From Microbulbifer halophilus (GTDB lineage Bacteria > Pseudomonadota > Gammaproteobacteria > Pseudomonadales > Cellvibrionaceae): 64,000 nt of DNA. The notes below the pieces were generated by a model. It ran no database searches, was not told where the DNA came from, and saw nothing but the letters and a program-made list of their open reading frames with translations. Below, piece by piece: positions 34,550 through 44,608 of the stretch. The stretch's first letter is position 1. Each line of letters opens with the position of its first letter. Made by a program: the position numbers and the translations under genes. The DNA lies in contig NZ_JAPIVK010000005.1 in NCBI RefSeq assembly GCF_026183675.1, forward strand, positions 1 to 64,000, written 5' to 3'.

Positions 34550-34927
34550 TCAGCGGGAGCGGCTGCCGCGGTAGATCTTTGTCGGCGTCGGGCGCCTGGA
34601 CGGATCGTGTTCGGCCAGCTCGTCGCCGTAGAGCCGTTCGTAGATATCCCTTTTTGAATCGTCTTCCTCGAGAATCGGCTGGCCGCGGTACAGGCGCGGG
34701 GGTTGCTCCTCGCCGGTGCGGAAGGACTCGCCCTTGCGCGTTTCCAGTGCGGCGATCATCCGTCGGGTTTCGCCATCCACAGTCCGGTCCCGGGCGCGGG
34801 CCAGTTGCTGTTCGAAATCGTAGTCCGAGAAGCGCAGTACAATACCGAATTCCGCATTCAGGCGCTTGCGGAGCTTGCGCAGTATTGTCAGTACCTCGGA
34901 ATTCATCAGCCAGTGGTGATTACCCAT
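34550..34927 (-). CDS. Hypothetical basic/acidic protein, 125 aa
   Basis: A soluble protein, highly charged in the C-terminal half (LEEDDSKRDIYERLYGDELAEHDPSRRPTPTKIYRGSRSR). The N-terminal part (NSEVLTILRKLRKRLNAEFGIVLRFSDYDFEQQLARARDR) is amphipathic helical. No family is recognised. The start at 34927 is supported by GGAGGAGAACAGGGCG. It is divergent from the adhC remnant and fghA. Confidence 0.65.
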   Translation of the reverse strand: MGNHHWLMNSEVLTILRKLRKRLNAEFGIVLRFSDYDFEQQLARARDRTVDGETRRMIAALETRKGESFRTGEEQPPRLYRGQPILEEDDSKRDIYERLYGDELAEHDPSRRPTPTKIYRGSRSR

Positions 34928-35002
34928 CGCCCTGTTCTCCTCCGGGTCGCTGTTTTCGCTCTTCCCATTTTCTGGAGCAAGTATCGGGCCAGTTTGTGGC
35001 CG

Positions 35003-35185
35003 GCGATTCGGTTAGCGCTGGAATGTTGCCACAAGGGCTGGGGCGAATCGGTTACTATCGGCGTGGCCGACACCGGCCGGGAGACCAGCGCCCACACCAT
35101 GCCGCTGGAAAGAATCAACGATACCTTAGGGCTGATGCACACGGGCAACAGTATCCGCAGTGTGATTGACTACTACGACAACTGA
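35003..35185 (+). pseudogene. adhC: Remnant of glutathione-dependent formaldehyde dehydrogenase (adhC/frmA) C-terminus
   Basis: The plus-strand frame reads LALECCHKGWGESVTIGVAD and then joins directly to HTMPLERINDTLGLMHTGN, SIRSVIDYYDN, stop. In intact class III alcohol dehydrogenases the first block (ALECCHKGWGESVIIGVAG) and the second ([24 protein letters not shown]) are separated by about 65-70 residues, and about 270 residues precede them. So this is a doubly truncated relic: N-terminus gone, internal segment deleted. It lies 12 bases before fghA, exactly where the complete gene stands in many proteobacterial adhC-fghA operons. The remnant keeps its native stop codon. Confidence 0.8.
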
Positions 35186-35197
35186 ACGGGGAAGAGC

Positions 35198-36049
35198 ATG
35201 ACCATCAAGCGAGTGAGCAGCACCAAGTGTTTCGACGGCCTGCAACAGCAGTTCGAGCACCGATCGGCGGTGCTGGATTGCCGCATGCGCTTTGCGGTAT
35301 TCCTCCCGCCGCAGGCGGAGGATGCGGGGGATGGTCAGAGGTTTCCGGTGTTCTACTGGCTCTCCGGCCTCACCTGCACCGACGAGAACTTCAGCCAGAA
35401 GGCCGGCGCCCAGCGCGCGGCGGCGGAGCTGGGGATTGCACTGGTGATCCCGGATACCAGCCCGCGCGGCGAGGGGGTGGCGGACGATCCCGGTTACGAC
35501 CTGGGGCAGGGGGCCGGTTTCTATCTGAATGCAATCCGGGAGCCCTGGAAACAGCACTACCGGATGTACGATTATATCGCGAGCGAATTGCCGCAACTGG
35601 TGGAGCAGCATTTCCCGGTCAATGATCGTCGCGCCATCAGTGGCCACTCCATGGGCGGCCACGGTGCCCTGGTGATCGGTCTGCGCAACCCGGAGCGCTA
35701 TACCTCCATTTCCGCCTTCAGCCCCATCTGCAACCCGATTGCCTGTCCCTGGGGCGAGAAGGCGTTCGGTGCCTACCTGGGGGCGGACAGACAGAGCTGG
35801 GAGGAATACGATGCAGCCACGCTGATGAGCCGCGCCAGCGAACCGTTGCCGGCGCTGGTATCCCAGGGCGAGGAGGACCAGTTCCTGGAGCAGCAGTTGA
35901 AACCCCACGCGCTGGCAACCGCGGCCGAGGCCTCCGGCTACCCGCTGCAGATGGAACACCACGCCGGCTACGACCACAGCTATTTTTTCATCGCCAGCTT
36001 TATCGAACAGCATCTGCGTTTTCACGCAGATTTCCTGCTGAAGCACTGA
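35198..36049 (+). CDS. fghA: S-formylglutathione hydrolase
   Basis: 283 residues of the esterase-D family: it hydrolyses S-formylglutathione to formate and glutathione, the second step of glutathione-dependent formaldehyde removal. The family blocks are present: [65 protein letters not shown], the nucleophile elbow [10 protein letters not shown] (Ser151), and [17 protein letters not shown]; the catalytic His lies in GYDHSYFFI. The gene is full length and well preserved although the neighbouring dehydrogenase is a remnant. A GGGGAAGAG site precedes the ATG. Confidence 0.95.
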   Translation: MTIKRVSSTKCFDGLQQQFEHRSAVLDCRMRFAVFLPPQAEDAGDGQRFPVFYWLSGLTCTDENFSQKAGAQRAAAELGIALVIPDTSPRGEGVADDPGYDLGQGAGFYLNAIREPWKQHYRMYDYIASELPQLVEQHFPVNDRRAISGHSMGGHGALVIGLRNPERYTSISAFSPICNPIACPWGEKAFGAYLGADRQSWEEYDAATLMSRASEPLPALVSQGEEDQFLEQQLKPHALATAAEASGYPLQMEHHAGYDHSYFFIASFIEQHLRFHADFLLKH

Positions 36050-36532
36050 CGACCTTTGCCATCGATCTCGCCCGGCTGCCCATGCCGGGCGGGCCCTGCC
36101 GAAATTGCCGTCACTGCCGCCGGCATTTATTTTGAAACCTAAATAAAAACAGGAAAGTGCGCGAAAAGGCGAGTCTGCATGAATTTTGACCAGATTCTGA
36201 TAGGCGGCGCCTATAAATTTGTTTTTTAGCCGCATTTCTGTAGAATTTCGCCACAAATCCGGGCCGGGCATTGGGGTTCAAGTCCGTGCTCCCGTCTCCA
36301 AAAGCTTCGTTGAGAGCGAAAATCATACGTTCTTGAAAAGAAAAGCTTGTCACAATAATTAGTCCACTAAATTTTTCAGCGATTTGGCAGTAACCACGGC
36401 AGCCAGCGGTGTCGCGGCGGTAGTGTGTTGTTATGACTGTCCGGCGGCTCCGCCGCCTCGCTGTTTGGGACTGCCGGGTCACCCCGGCCGGGTGGGCCCG
36501 GTTGACGATCAATCCAAAATGAGGAGAGCTCA
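36050..36532. other. 483-bp intergenic region before TonB receptor B
   Basis: A GCCCGGC-TGCCCAT-GCCGGGC hairpin (36069-36092) follows fghA and could act as its terminator, though no T-tract is present. The middle (36120-36380) is AT-rich and should hold the promoter of receptor B. No gene or known operator is recognised. Confidence 0.5.
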
Positions 36533-38947
36533 GTGTTCCAGAAAAACAGACTGCACAGTGCGGTAATCGCCGCTACTGCGGCGATTATGGGTAGTCAGGC
36601 TGCCCACGCCGAGCCCAAGCAGATCGAAGAGGTGACGGTCACCGCCACCAAGCGTGCCGAGAGCGCACAGGATATTCCGGTAGCGGTACAGGCACTGGGG
36701 GAAGAGAACCTGGAAAACCTGAACGTCAGCAACTTCGACGACTATATCCGCCATATGCCCAATGTGACCGCCGGCGGTCGCGGGCCGGGCCAGTCGTCCA
36801 TCTATATTCGCGGCATGGCTACCGAGACTATCGCCACCCAGCTGTCCCAGGCCAACGGCACTGCGCCGAACGTGGCCCTGTACATGGACGAGGCGCCGGT
36901 GAGCATCGGCGGCCGCAACCTGGATGTCTACGTTACCGATATCGAGCGTGTGGAAGTACTGAAAGGCCCGCAGGGCACCCTGTTCGGCGCCAGCTCCCAG
37001 GCGGGCACCGTGCGCCTGATCACCAACAAGCCCAAGCTGAACGAGTTTGAACTGGGTATCGACGCGGGCCTCGCCACCACCAAGGACGGCGAGATGTCCG
37101 ACACCCTGGAAACCGTGGTCAACCTGCCGGTCATCGACGACAAGCTGGCCGTGCGTGTGGCTGCCTACCAGTCCAATGAAGGCGGTTACATCGACAACGT
37201 CGCCGGTACCTATACCCCGGATGCAGACGTGAACCCGGTCTGGGAAGGACTGCCGGTGGAGAGCGCCACCAACGAAGACCTGGTGGAAGAAGATTTCAAC
37301 GATGCCAGCTACCAGGGCGCGCGCCTGGGCGTGAAGTGGGCCATCAACGACGACTGGGAAGCACTGGTACAGCACACCCACCAGGACCTGGAAGCGGACG
37401 GCGTCTTCGATCACGATCCGGAAAATGTCGGCGACCTGCAAGTACAGCGCTACTTCGAGGACTCCCTGGAAGACAGCTTCGATCTCACCAGCTGGACCCT
37501 GGAAGGCCGCCTGGCGGCACTGGATGTAGTCTACACCGGCGCCTATCTGGATCGCGAAGTCGAGCAGTCCATGGACTATACCGGCTACAACGATGTGGGC
37601 GGTTACGTGGACTATTACACCTGTAACACCGCGGGCGACACCTGCTACGACCCCACCAAGGCCTATGTGGGCACGATTGAGAATACCCGCACCAGCCACG
37701 AGCTGCGTATCTCCACCCCGCAGGAGAACGCCCTGCGTTTTACCGGTGGCGCCTTCTACGAAGACGTGGAAATTCTCGACAACGGCAATTTCCTTTACCC
37801 GTCGGTTGCCGATCTGGGCAATCACGAAAACTATCCCCGCGGCTGGGCACCCGACACGGCAGATGATATTCCGGCTACCGTGATCGACCCGAATCCGCGC
37901 CCGGCGGAAGTGGCCTTCTTCAACGATATCACCCGCACCCAGGATCAACTGGCCTTCTTCGGTGAGCTGTCCTACGACCTGACTGATCAACTGACCGGTA
38001 CCGTGGGTCTGCGCCACTACGATATGGATGTGGAGCTGGTGGGTTCTGCCAACTCTTCATTCGATACCCTGTGGGGTGAAGATACCGACGAAGGTGGTGG
38101 CGACAACCTGGACCAGAAATGGGTAGAAGAGGGCATCGATACGCCGCTGAACGAAAGTGACACCATCACCAAGTTCACCCTCAGCTACACACCCAACAGC
38201 GACGTGCTGCTGTACGCGACCTACTCCGAAGGTTTCCGCCCGCCGGCCTATAACCGCGGCGGTGGCAACAGTAATGCCGACGGCAGCATCACCATTCCCT
38301 ACACGGTGAGCACCGATACCGTCGACAACTACGAAGCCGGCTGGAAAACCAGCCTCGCCGACCACTCGCTGCAGTTCAACGGCAGCATCTACCGTGTCGA
38401 CTGGAAAGATATCCAGACGGCGGTCTTCGACCCCAGTGTCTACTTCCTGTTCTACCTGGACAATTCACTGGATGCCCAGATCAACGGTATCGAGACGGAC
38501 ATTACCTGGCTGCCCACCGACAACCTGCAGATTATCGGTGCCCTCTCCTACAACGACACCGAGATCACCGATGTGCCGGAGAGTGCGGTTAACGTCGCAC
38601 CGGAAGGCAGCGAGCTGGCCCTGTCCCCGGCCCTGCAGATGAACCTGCGCGCGCGCTACGACTGGACCATTTCCAGCTTCGATGCCTACTGGCAAGCCGG
38701 CGTCCAGTACAGTGACGACGCCTGGAGCTCCATCGTGGTGCAGCCTAACGACCGCTTCAAGCAGGATGCCTACGCCACCGTGGACGCGTCCGTGGGCCTG
38801 CAGGAAATGAACTGGGGTGTGGAGCTCTACGCGGAGAACCTCACCGACGAGCGCGCCGAGCTGTTCATCAATACCCTGGACGGCTCCAAGCGCACTACCA
38901 CCAACCGCCCGCGCACCATGGGTGTCCGGGTAAGCTACGATTTCTGA
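36533..38947 (+). CDS. TonB-dependent outer-membrane receptor B
   Basis: 804 residues. Signal peptide ending SQAAHA; TonB-box-like IEEVTVTATKR; a plug with NFDDYIRHMPNVTAGGRGPGQSSIYIRGM, ERVEVLKGPQGTLFGASSQAGTVRLITNKP; and a barrel ending VRVSYDF. The plug pattern 'PQGTLFG...G.VRLIT.KP' is that of the FecA/CirA-like group common in sphingomonads and Cellvibrionales. The GTG start follows GAGGAGAGCTCA. The substrate is unknown. A CCCTCTCCC-type repeat separates it from the TPR-sulfotransferase gene. Confidence 0.92.
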   Translation: MFQKNRLHSAVIAATAAIMGSQAAHAEPKQIEEVTVTATKRAESAQDIPVAVQALGEENLENLNVSNFDDYIRHMPNVTAGGRGPGQSSIYIRGMATETIATQLSQANGTAPNVALYMDEAPVSIGGRNLDVYVTDIERVEVLKGPQGTLFGASSQAGTVRLITNKPKLNEFELGIDAGLATTKDGEMSDTLETVVNLPVIDDKLAVRVAAYQSNEGGYIDNVAGTYTPDADVNPVWEGLPVESATNEDLVEEDFNDASYQGARLGVKWAINDDWEALVQHTHQDLEADGVFDHDPENVGDLQVQRYFEDSLEDSFDLTSWTLEGRLAALDVVYTGAYLDREVEQSMDYTGYNDVGGYVDYYTCNTAGDTCYDPTKAYVGTIENTRTSHELRISTPQENALRFTGGAFYEDVEILDNGNFLYPSVADLGNHENYPRGWAPDTADDIPATVIDPNPRPAEVAFFNDITRTQDQLAFFGELSYDLTDQLTGTVGLRHYDMDVELVGSANSSFDTLWGEDTDEGGGDNLDQKWVEEGIDTPLNESDTITKFTLSYTPNSDVLLYATYSEGFRPPAYNRGGGNSNADGSITIPYTVSTDTVDNYEAGWKTSLADHSLQFNGSIYRVDWKDIQTAVFDPSVYFLFYLDNSLDAQINGIETDITWLPTDNLQIIGALSYNDTEITDVPESAVNVAPEGSELALSPALQMNLRARYDWTISSFDAYWQAGVQYSDDAWSSIVVQPNDRFKQDAYATVDASVGLQEMNWGVELYAENLTDERAELFINTLDGSKRTTTNRPRTMGVRVSYDF

Positions 38948-38959
38948 TAGCAACCAGTG

Positions 38960-39035
38960 CTCCCCTCTCCCGCTTGCGGGAGAGGGGTTGGGGGAGAGGG
39001 GGAGCTGTTGGTTCGCCCTTTCCCCCAACCCCTCC
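38960..39035. repeat. CCCTCTCCC-type palindromic repeat, second location
   Basis: CCCCTCTCCC-GCTTGC-GGGAGAGGGG (38961-38986) followed by TTGGGGGAGAGGG, which can pair with CCCTTTCCCCCAACCCC ending near 39033. It is related to the pair at 5853-5914 and lies between receptor B and the next gene. Confidence 0.7.
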
Positions 39036-39055
39036 AGTAAACCGAGATATCGACT

Positions 39056-41053
39056 GTGCCCGCCGATCCCGCCCATCAGGAATCCCTCTCAGAAATCCGC
39101 AGTGCCCTGAAGCAGCGCGACTTTTCGCGCGCCCGGGATATGGCAAAAACACTGGCGGAAGCACACCCGAAAGATACCGAAATCCTCTATCTGCTGGCCG
39201 CCAGCCAGCGCTATCTGGCCGAGCACGCCCAGGCGCTGCAGACACTGGAAAAACTGCTGTTACAGGACAGCGAAAACGCCCGCGCCCACCAGGAGCGCGG
39301 CCACAACTTTGCCCGGCTGGATGACAACCGCGCGGCCGTCGGGGCTTTCCGTCGCGCGGTGGACCTGAATCCCGCCCTGCACGCGAGCTGGCGGGGCCTG
39401 GCCCTGGGCCTGCGCGCCCTGGGCGAAAAGGAAGAGGCGGAACAGGCCCTGCGCCAGTTCCAGCATTTACAGAAAATGCCGCCGCAGCTGCTCAGCGCCG
39501 CCGGACTGCTGTACGAGCGCAAGCTCTACAAGGCCGAACAGCTCTGCCGCGCCTTCCTGCAGAAACATAAACACCACCCGGAGGGCATGCGCCTGCTGGC
39601 GCTGGTGGGCGCCGAGCTGGGGATTCTCGACGACGCCGACTTCCTGCTGGAGAGCTGCCTGGAGCTCTACCCGGATTTTCACCAGGCCCGTTTCGACCAT
39701 GTCGGCGTACTGCGCAAGCGACAGAAGTTCGCGGCGGCGCTGGAGCAGGCGAAAATCTTGAAAAAAGAGCAGGGCGGTCGCCGGGCGGAGACACTCTTTG
39801 CCACCCAGAGCGCCATGGTGGGTGACTACAAAACCGCCCTGGCGGTTTACGACCGTATCGCCGCCGAGTCGCCGGAAATATACGGCGTACACCTGCAGCG
39901 CGGCCATGCACTGAAAACCATCGGCGACGCCGACGCGGCTGTCCGCGCCTACCGCGATGCCTATCGGGCCAAACCGGATTTTGGCGATGCTTACTGGAGT
40001 CTCGCCAATATGAAAACCTACCGTTTTGCCGATGAAGAAATCGACCGCATGCGCGAACTGGTGAACGCCCCCGCCACTGCGCGCGAGGATCGCTACCATC
40101 TCTGCTTCGCCCTGGGCAAGGCACTGGAGGACCGAAAGGAATACGCAGATGCCTTCCGTTGGTACGAAAAGGGCAATGGATTAAAGCAGGAGGAGTGTCG
40201 CTACAGCATCGAGCAGAACCGCCGCGACACGGATCTGCAGATACAGCACTGTACGCGAGAATTGTTTGAAAACTTCTCCGGCGCCGGCTGCGATGCACCG
40301 GACCCGATATTTATCGTCGGCCTGCCGCGCGCCGGCTCCACACTGCTGGAGCAGATCCTCGCCTCCCACTCACAGGTGGATGGCACCCTCGAACTGCAGA
40401 ATATCATGGCTGCCGCCCGCCGCCTGGACGGCCGCCGCCGCGCCGGTGAAGAGCCGCGCTACCCGGCGGTACTGCACGAACTGAGCGCGGAAAAACTGCA
40501 GCAACTGGGCCGGCAGTTTATCGAGGAAACCCGCATCCACCGTCGGGGCGCGCCGCTGTTTATCGACAAGATGCCCAACAACTTTCGCCATATTGGCCTG
40601 ATTCAGCTGATACTGCCCAATGCCAAAATCATCGATGCCCGCCGCCACCCGCTGTCCTGCTGCTTCAGCGGCTTCAAGCAACTGTTCGCCGACGGCCAGG
40701 AATTCACCTACGGCCAGCAACAGATCGGTGAGTACTACCGCGACTATGTGCGCCTGATGGATCACTGGGATCGGGTGCTGCCGGGCAGGGTGCTGCGCGT
40801 GCACTACGAATCCGTGGTCGACGACCTGCAGGGCCAGGTGCGCCGCATCCTCGACTACTGCGGCCTGCCGTTCGAACAGGCCTGTATCGATTTCCACAAA
40901 ACCGAGCGCGCCGTGCGCACACCCAGCGCCGAACAGGTGCGCCAGCCCATCTACCGCGGCGGCACCGAACAGTGGAAGCATTTCGAGGCGGAGCTGGCGC
41001 CGCTGAAAGAAATCCTGTCCGAAGAACTCGAAAACTATCCGCTGTCGCACTAA
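39056..41053 (+). CDS. TPR-repeat sulfotransferase-family protein
   Basis: 665 residues in two parts. Residues 1 to about 400 are TPR repeats (ALKQRDFSRARDMAKTLAEAHPKDTEILYLLAAS and many following pairs). Residues from about 415 form a sulfotransferase domain starting with the 5'-phosphosulfate loop PIFIVGLPRAGSTLLEQILASH; further blocks are FIDKMPNNFRHIGLIQLILPNAKIIDARRHPLSCCFS and RVLRVHYESVVDDLQGQVRRILDYCGL. Such fusions often sit beside TonB receptors in marine and plant-associated bacteria. The acceptor (glycan or protein tyrosine) is unknown. The start is the GTG at 39056, with only a weak ribosome-binding site. Confidence 0.9.
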   Translation: MPADPAHQESLSEIRSALKQRDFSRARDMAKTLAEAHPKDTEILYLLAASQRYLAEHAQALQTLEKLLLQDSENARAHQERGHNFARLDDNRAAVGAFRRAVDLNPALHASWRGLALGLRALGEKEEAEQALRQFQHLQKMPPQLLSAAGLLYERKLYKAEQLCRAFLQKHKHHPEGMRLLALVGAELGILDDADFLLESCLELYPDFHQARFDHVGVLRKRQKFAAALEQAKILKKEQGGRRAETLFATQSAMVGDYKTALAVYDRIAAESPEIYGVHLQRGHALKTIGDADAAVRAYRDAYRAKPDFGDAYWSLANMKTYRFADEEIDRMRELVNAPATAREDRYHLCFALGKALEDRKEYADAFRWYEKGNGLKQEECRYSIEQNRRDTDLQIQHCTRELFENFSGAGCDAPDPIFIVGLPRAGSTLLEQILASHSQVDGTLELQNIMAAARRLDGRRRAGEEPRYPAVLHELSAEKLQQLGRQFIEETRIHRRGAPLFIDKMPNNFRHIGLIQLILPNAKIIDARRHPLSCCFSGFKQLFADGQEFTYGQQQIGEYYRDYVRLMDHWDRVLPGRVLRVHYESVVDDLQGQVRRILDYCGLPFEQACIDFHKTERAVRTPSAEQVRQPIYRGGTEQWKHFEAELAPLKEILSEELENYPLSH

Positions 41054-41507
41054 GCAAATGATGATGGCTATGCCCGGCTAGCCATCCATGGAAGCTGATG
41101 TCGACCCCCACCCGGCGCTCCCGGGCCCGCAATATGCCACCGCCGCCCCGCCAAGTGGCGTAAAAATCCTCATTAATGCGCCTTTCCGGAGGCTCGCCTG
41201 CCGTAATCGCCCCTTTTATGGGTGGCTGTGAAAATATATAACATTAAAAAATCAATTTCTTGAAAATTAATTTCTTCGTTGATATGTTCTGTTCATGCGC
41301 TTTCAGCTTGTCACCTTGTACCGCTCGCAGTCGGGCGCTCGCGGGGATTGCGGGTTGCTCCGGAAGAGTGTCCGTGAGCGGTTTTTTCGGCAGCTGTCCT
41401 GGCGCCGAGGCTCGAGGATCGTGAGGTATCAAGGGAAGGCACTGGGCAGGGAGGCCGGTGGTAGTGCTTTTCCATCCAATAAAAACGAAGACCACTGAGG
41501 GTTAATC
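41054..41507. other. 454-bp intergenic region before TonB receptor C
   Basis: GC-rich on both sides with an AT-rich core at 41225-41290 that contains a good promoter match. No gene is recognised; the small frames lack ribosome-binding sites. The long leader (about 220 bases) between promoter and ATG could carry control elements. Confidence 0.5.
41260..41288 (+). promoter_or_regulatory. Sigma-70-like promoter for TonB receptor C
   Basis: TTGAAA (41260-41265), a 17-base spacer, and TATGTT (41283-41288) inside a conspicuous AT-rich island. Distance to the receptor ATG is 219 bases. Confidence 0.5.
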
Positions 41508-44500
41508 ATGCCAACCACATTCAACAAGAAGCTGCTCAGCCTGGCGGTATACGGCGCGGTATCCGGCCTGCTGCCGGCCGCGGCCGGGGCCCAGGAGAGC
41601 GAAGGTGCCGCAATCGAGGAAATCGTTGTCTACGGGGATATACGCGATAACCTGATTTCGGCCCAGTCCATGAAACGCGATGCGGATACGGTGGTCGACG
41701 CCATCACCGCGTCGGATATCGGCGCACTGCCGGACAAGAGTGTCACCGAGGCGCTGCAGCGCCTGCCCGGTGTCAGTATCGAGCGTTTCGCCTCCTCCGA
41801 GGACCCCAACCACTACGCCGACGAGGGCACCGGCGTGCTGGTGCGCGGTCTGGATCGGGTGCGCAGCGAAATCAACGGCCGCACCTCCTTCAGTGCCAAT
41901 CCGCAGGGCGGTCTCAATTTCGAGGATATTCCGCCGGAGCTGTTGGGCGCGGTGGAAGTGGTCAAAAACCAGACCGCGGACCTGGTGGCCGGCGGTATCG
42001 GCGGCACCGTCAATCTGGTTACCCGCAAGCCCTTCGATCAGGAGGAGGCGCTGATTACCGGCAGCGTGAAGGGTAGCTACAGCGACTTCCGCGGCGAAAC
42101 CACGCCGGTCTACTCCTTCCTGTTCAGCGACCGCTGGCAGACAGGCGCGGGTGAGTTCGGCGCGCTGCTGAGCTTTTCCGAATCCGAGTACAAGACCCGC
42201 GGCGACGGTATCGGCGTGGCCAACTTCTATTCCCGCGGCCCGGGCGCCGACACCGAGGGCGGTCCGCTGCTGGGCTACGAAGACAGCGTTGTCTTTTTCC
42301 CCGGGCAGACGTCCATCCGCACCGCCAACAACGACCGCGAGCGCCAGGGCCTGGCGGGCTCATTGCAGTGGCAGAACAACGACGGCACGGTGGTCGCCAC
42401 CGCCGAGTACATCAATTCCGATGCGGCACTGACCTGGCGCGAACGGGTCATCGGCCAGCAGGGACAGGGCTTCGTGCTGGGCGAGCAGACAGACCTGAAC
42501 CTGGCGCCGGACACCGAAGCCACCTTCGATGAAAACGGCATGTTTACCAGCGGCACCATCCGCAACAATGTGCTGCCCTATCTACTGTCCTCCCGTTTCA
42601 ACAGCACCGAAAACGAGGTGGAGGATATGTCCTTCAATGTGGTGCTGACTCCCACCGATCGCCTGAGTATCGAGCTGGACGCACAGCGCATCGAGGCCAG
42701 CCAGCGGGTGAAAAACTACGGCATCAACGCCGGCGCCGCCAATACGGTGACCGATACCTATGTCGACCTGACCGGCAGCCGGCCGCAGATAGAGTACCTG
42801 AACCCGAACCTGGGCAATCCGGATCCGGCTTCCGCCGAGGCGGGCACCCCCGATCTCTATCTGCGCACACTGCTGGACCAGGATGTGGACAACGATGCGG
42901 AGAGCACCGCCTTCAGTCTGGACGTGGATTTCGAAGTGGACGCCGGTTGGGTGCGCAGTGTCTCCGGCGGCGCCTACTATTCCGACAAGGATCTGACCAT
43001 CCGCGACACGGAATATTCCAACTGGGGTGTGGCCGGCATCAGCTGGGGCGGCGCCGGCAGTATGTCCGCCAGCGCACCGTCGATGGCACCGGACGAATGG
43101 GAGCGCGTGGACCTGGGGGATTTCTACGATTCCGGCAACCGCCTGCAGGGGCAAGACAGCTTCCTGTTCCCGAAAATGTCCAGCGCGGAAGATTTTGTCG
43201 AGTTTACCCGCCGCGCCTGTGAATCCGGTATCAGCAATGTCGCCCACGGCGGCAACGCCGCCAGTTCGCCGGCGCAGACCTCCGCGGACTGCTACCTGGC
43301 CAATCCGGATCTGGGCAACCGCATTGCGCCGGGATCGCCCTTTGCGCCGCAGCATATCAGCTCCACCAACGAGGAGCGCACGGAAGCCTACTTCCGCCTG
43401 GACTTCGGTAACGACGAGCTGGCGGTGCCGCTGCGCGGTAACCTGGGCCTGCGCTATGTGAGTTATCAACTGGAATCCTCTGGCTACACCTCCATGCCGG
43501 CGGCCCCCTCGGCCAATGCTGCGCCCTATTATCCGCAGGATATTCTCGCCTTTGCCGACGGCACCGCCTCCGAACTGCAGACGGTGGAGGGCACCGACTA
43601 CAGCACCGTACTGCCGAGCTTCAACCTGGCGGCCGGTCTGCACGAGGATGTGGTGTTGCGTTTTGCCGCCTCCAACGGGCTCTATTTCCCCACGCTCGAC
43701 CAGACCCGCTACTCGCGCATTGTCAGTGTGCTGGCGGACCATATCGGTGCGGATGGCAACCCGGCGGTAGACAATCCCAACGCCTGGAACTACAACCCGA
43801 CCACGGCGGTGGAGAACATCCAGCTTTACGGCGCGGCGCGCAATCCGGATCTGGAACCGGAAGAGGTGTTGAATCTGGATCTGACGGCCGAGTGGTACTT
43901 CGCCGAACTCGGTTCACTGACCGGCGGTATCTTCTACAAGGATATCGACAATCTGTTCCGCGAACGCTCCTTCGTTGAGTCGGTGACCAGTGAATCCGGC
44001 GAAACCAAGGATGTGAACTTCAGTGGCCCCGTCAATCAGGGCTCCGGCTCCCTGCGCGGTCTGGAGTTGTCCTACACCCAGTTCTACGACTTCCTGCCGG
44101 GTGCCTGGAGCGGCCTGGGGCTGCAGTTGAACTACACCTATATCGACCAGCAGGACCTGAACGACCAGCGCAGCGATGAAGAGGTGGGCTCGGTACGCTT
44201 CACCGCGGACGGCACGCCGATTATCGACAATCGCAACACCTTCCGCGCCTTCAGCGATCTGCCACTGCCCGGTTACTCGGACGAGAACTACAATGTCACC
44301 GGTATGTATGAATACGAGGACCTGTCACTGCGCCTGGCCTACAACTGGCGCTCCCGCTACCTGGTAACCCGCCGCGACTCCAACGAATTCGCGCCGGTCT
44401 ACGCCAAGGCCGCGGGCTTCCTGGACGGTTCCGTGTTCTACAACATCAACGAGAACATGGAGCTGGGGCTAGAGGCCAGCAACCTGCTGGAAACCGAAAC

Positions 44501-44600
44501 CCGCACCGAGGTACAGTTGGACCAGGAGGGCACTACCACCGATGCATTGAACTTCACCACCGACCGCCGCTACGCACTGGTGTTCCGGGCGAAGTTCTAA
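41508..44600 (+). CDS. TonB-dependent outer-membrane receptor C (large, glycan-type)
   Basis: 1030 residues. Signal peptide ending AAAGAQ; TonB box EEIVVYG; plug SAQSMKRDADTVVDAITASDIGALPDKSVTEALQRLPGVSIERF and PQGGLNFEDIPPELLGAVEVVKNQTADLVAGGIGGTVNLVTRKP; barrel ending RRYALVFRAKF. This belongs to the oversized receptors that, in Xanthomonas, Caulobacter and Cellvibrio relatives, sit beside tryptophan-halogenase-like genes in oligosaccharide-utilisation loci. That arrangement is seen here too. The ATG has GAGGG upstream. A long GC hairpin follows its stop. Confidence 0.93.
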   Translation: MPTTFNKKLLSLAVYGAVSGLLPAAAGAQESEGAAIEEIVVYGDIRDNLISAQSMKRDADTVVDAITASDIGALPDKSVTEALQRLPGVSIERFASSEDPNHYADEGTGVLVRGLDRVRSEINGRTSFSANPQGGLNFEDIPPELLGAVEVVKNQTADLVAGGIGGTVNLVTRKPFDQEEALITGSVKGSYSDFRGETTPVYSFLFSDRWQTGAGEFGALLSFSESEYKTRGDGIGVANFYSRGPGADTEGGPLLGYEDSVVFFPGQTSIRTANNDRERQGLAGSLQWQNNDGTVVATAEYINSDAALTWRERVIGQQGQGFVLGEQTDLNLAPDTEATFDENGMFTSGTIRNNVLPYLLSSRFNSTENEVEDMSFNVVLTPTDRLSIELDAQRIEASQRVKNYGINAGAANTVTDTYVDLTGSRPQIEYLNPNLGNPDPASAEAGTPDLYLRTLLDQDVDNDAESTAFSLDVDFEVDAGWVRSVSGGAYYSDKDLTIRDTEYSNWGVAGISWGGAGSMSASAPSMAPDEWERVDLGDFYDSGNRLQGQDSFLFPKMSSAEDFVEFTRRACESGISNVAHGGNAASSPAQTSADCYLANPDLGNRIAPGSPFAPQHISSTNEERTEAYFRLDFGNDELAVPLRGNLGLRYVSYQLESSGYTSMPAAPSANAAPYYPQDILAFADGTASELQTVEGTDYSTVLPSFNLAAGLHEDVVLRFAASNGLYFPTLDQTRYSRIVSVLADHIGADGNPAVDNPNAWNYNPTTAVENIQLYGAARNPDLEPEEVLNLDLTAEWYFAELGSLTGGIFYKDIDNLFRERSFVESVTSESGETKDVNFSGPVNQGSGSLRGLELSYTQFYDFLPGAWSGLGLQLNYTYIDQQDLNDQRSDEEVGSVRFTADGTPIIDNRNTFRAFSDLPLPGYSDENYNVTGMYEYEDLSLRLAYNWRSRYLVTRRDSNEFAPVYAKAAGFLDGSVFYNINENMELGLEASNLLETETRTEVQLDQEGTTTDALNFTTDRRYALVFRAKF

Positions 44601-44608
44601 ACCCGCGG

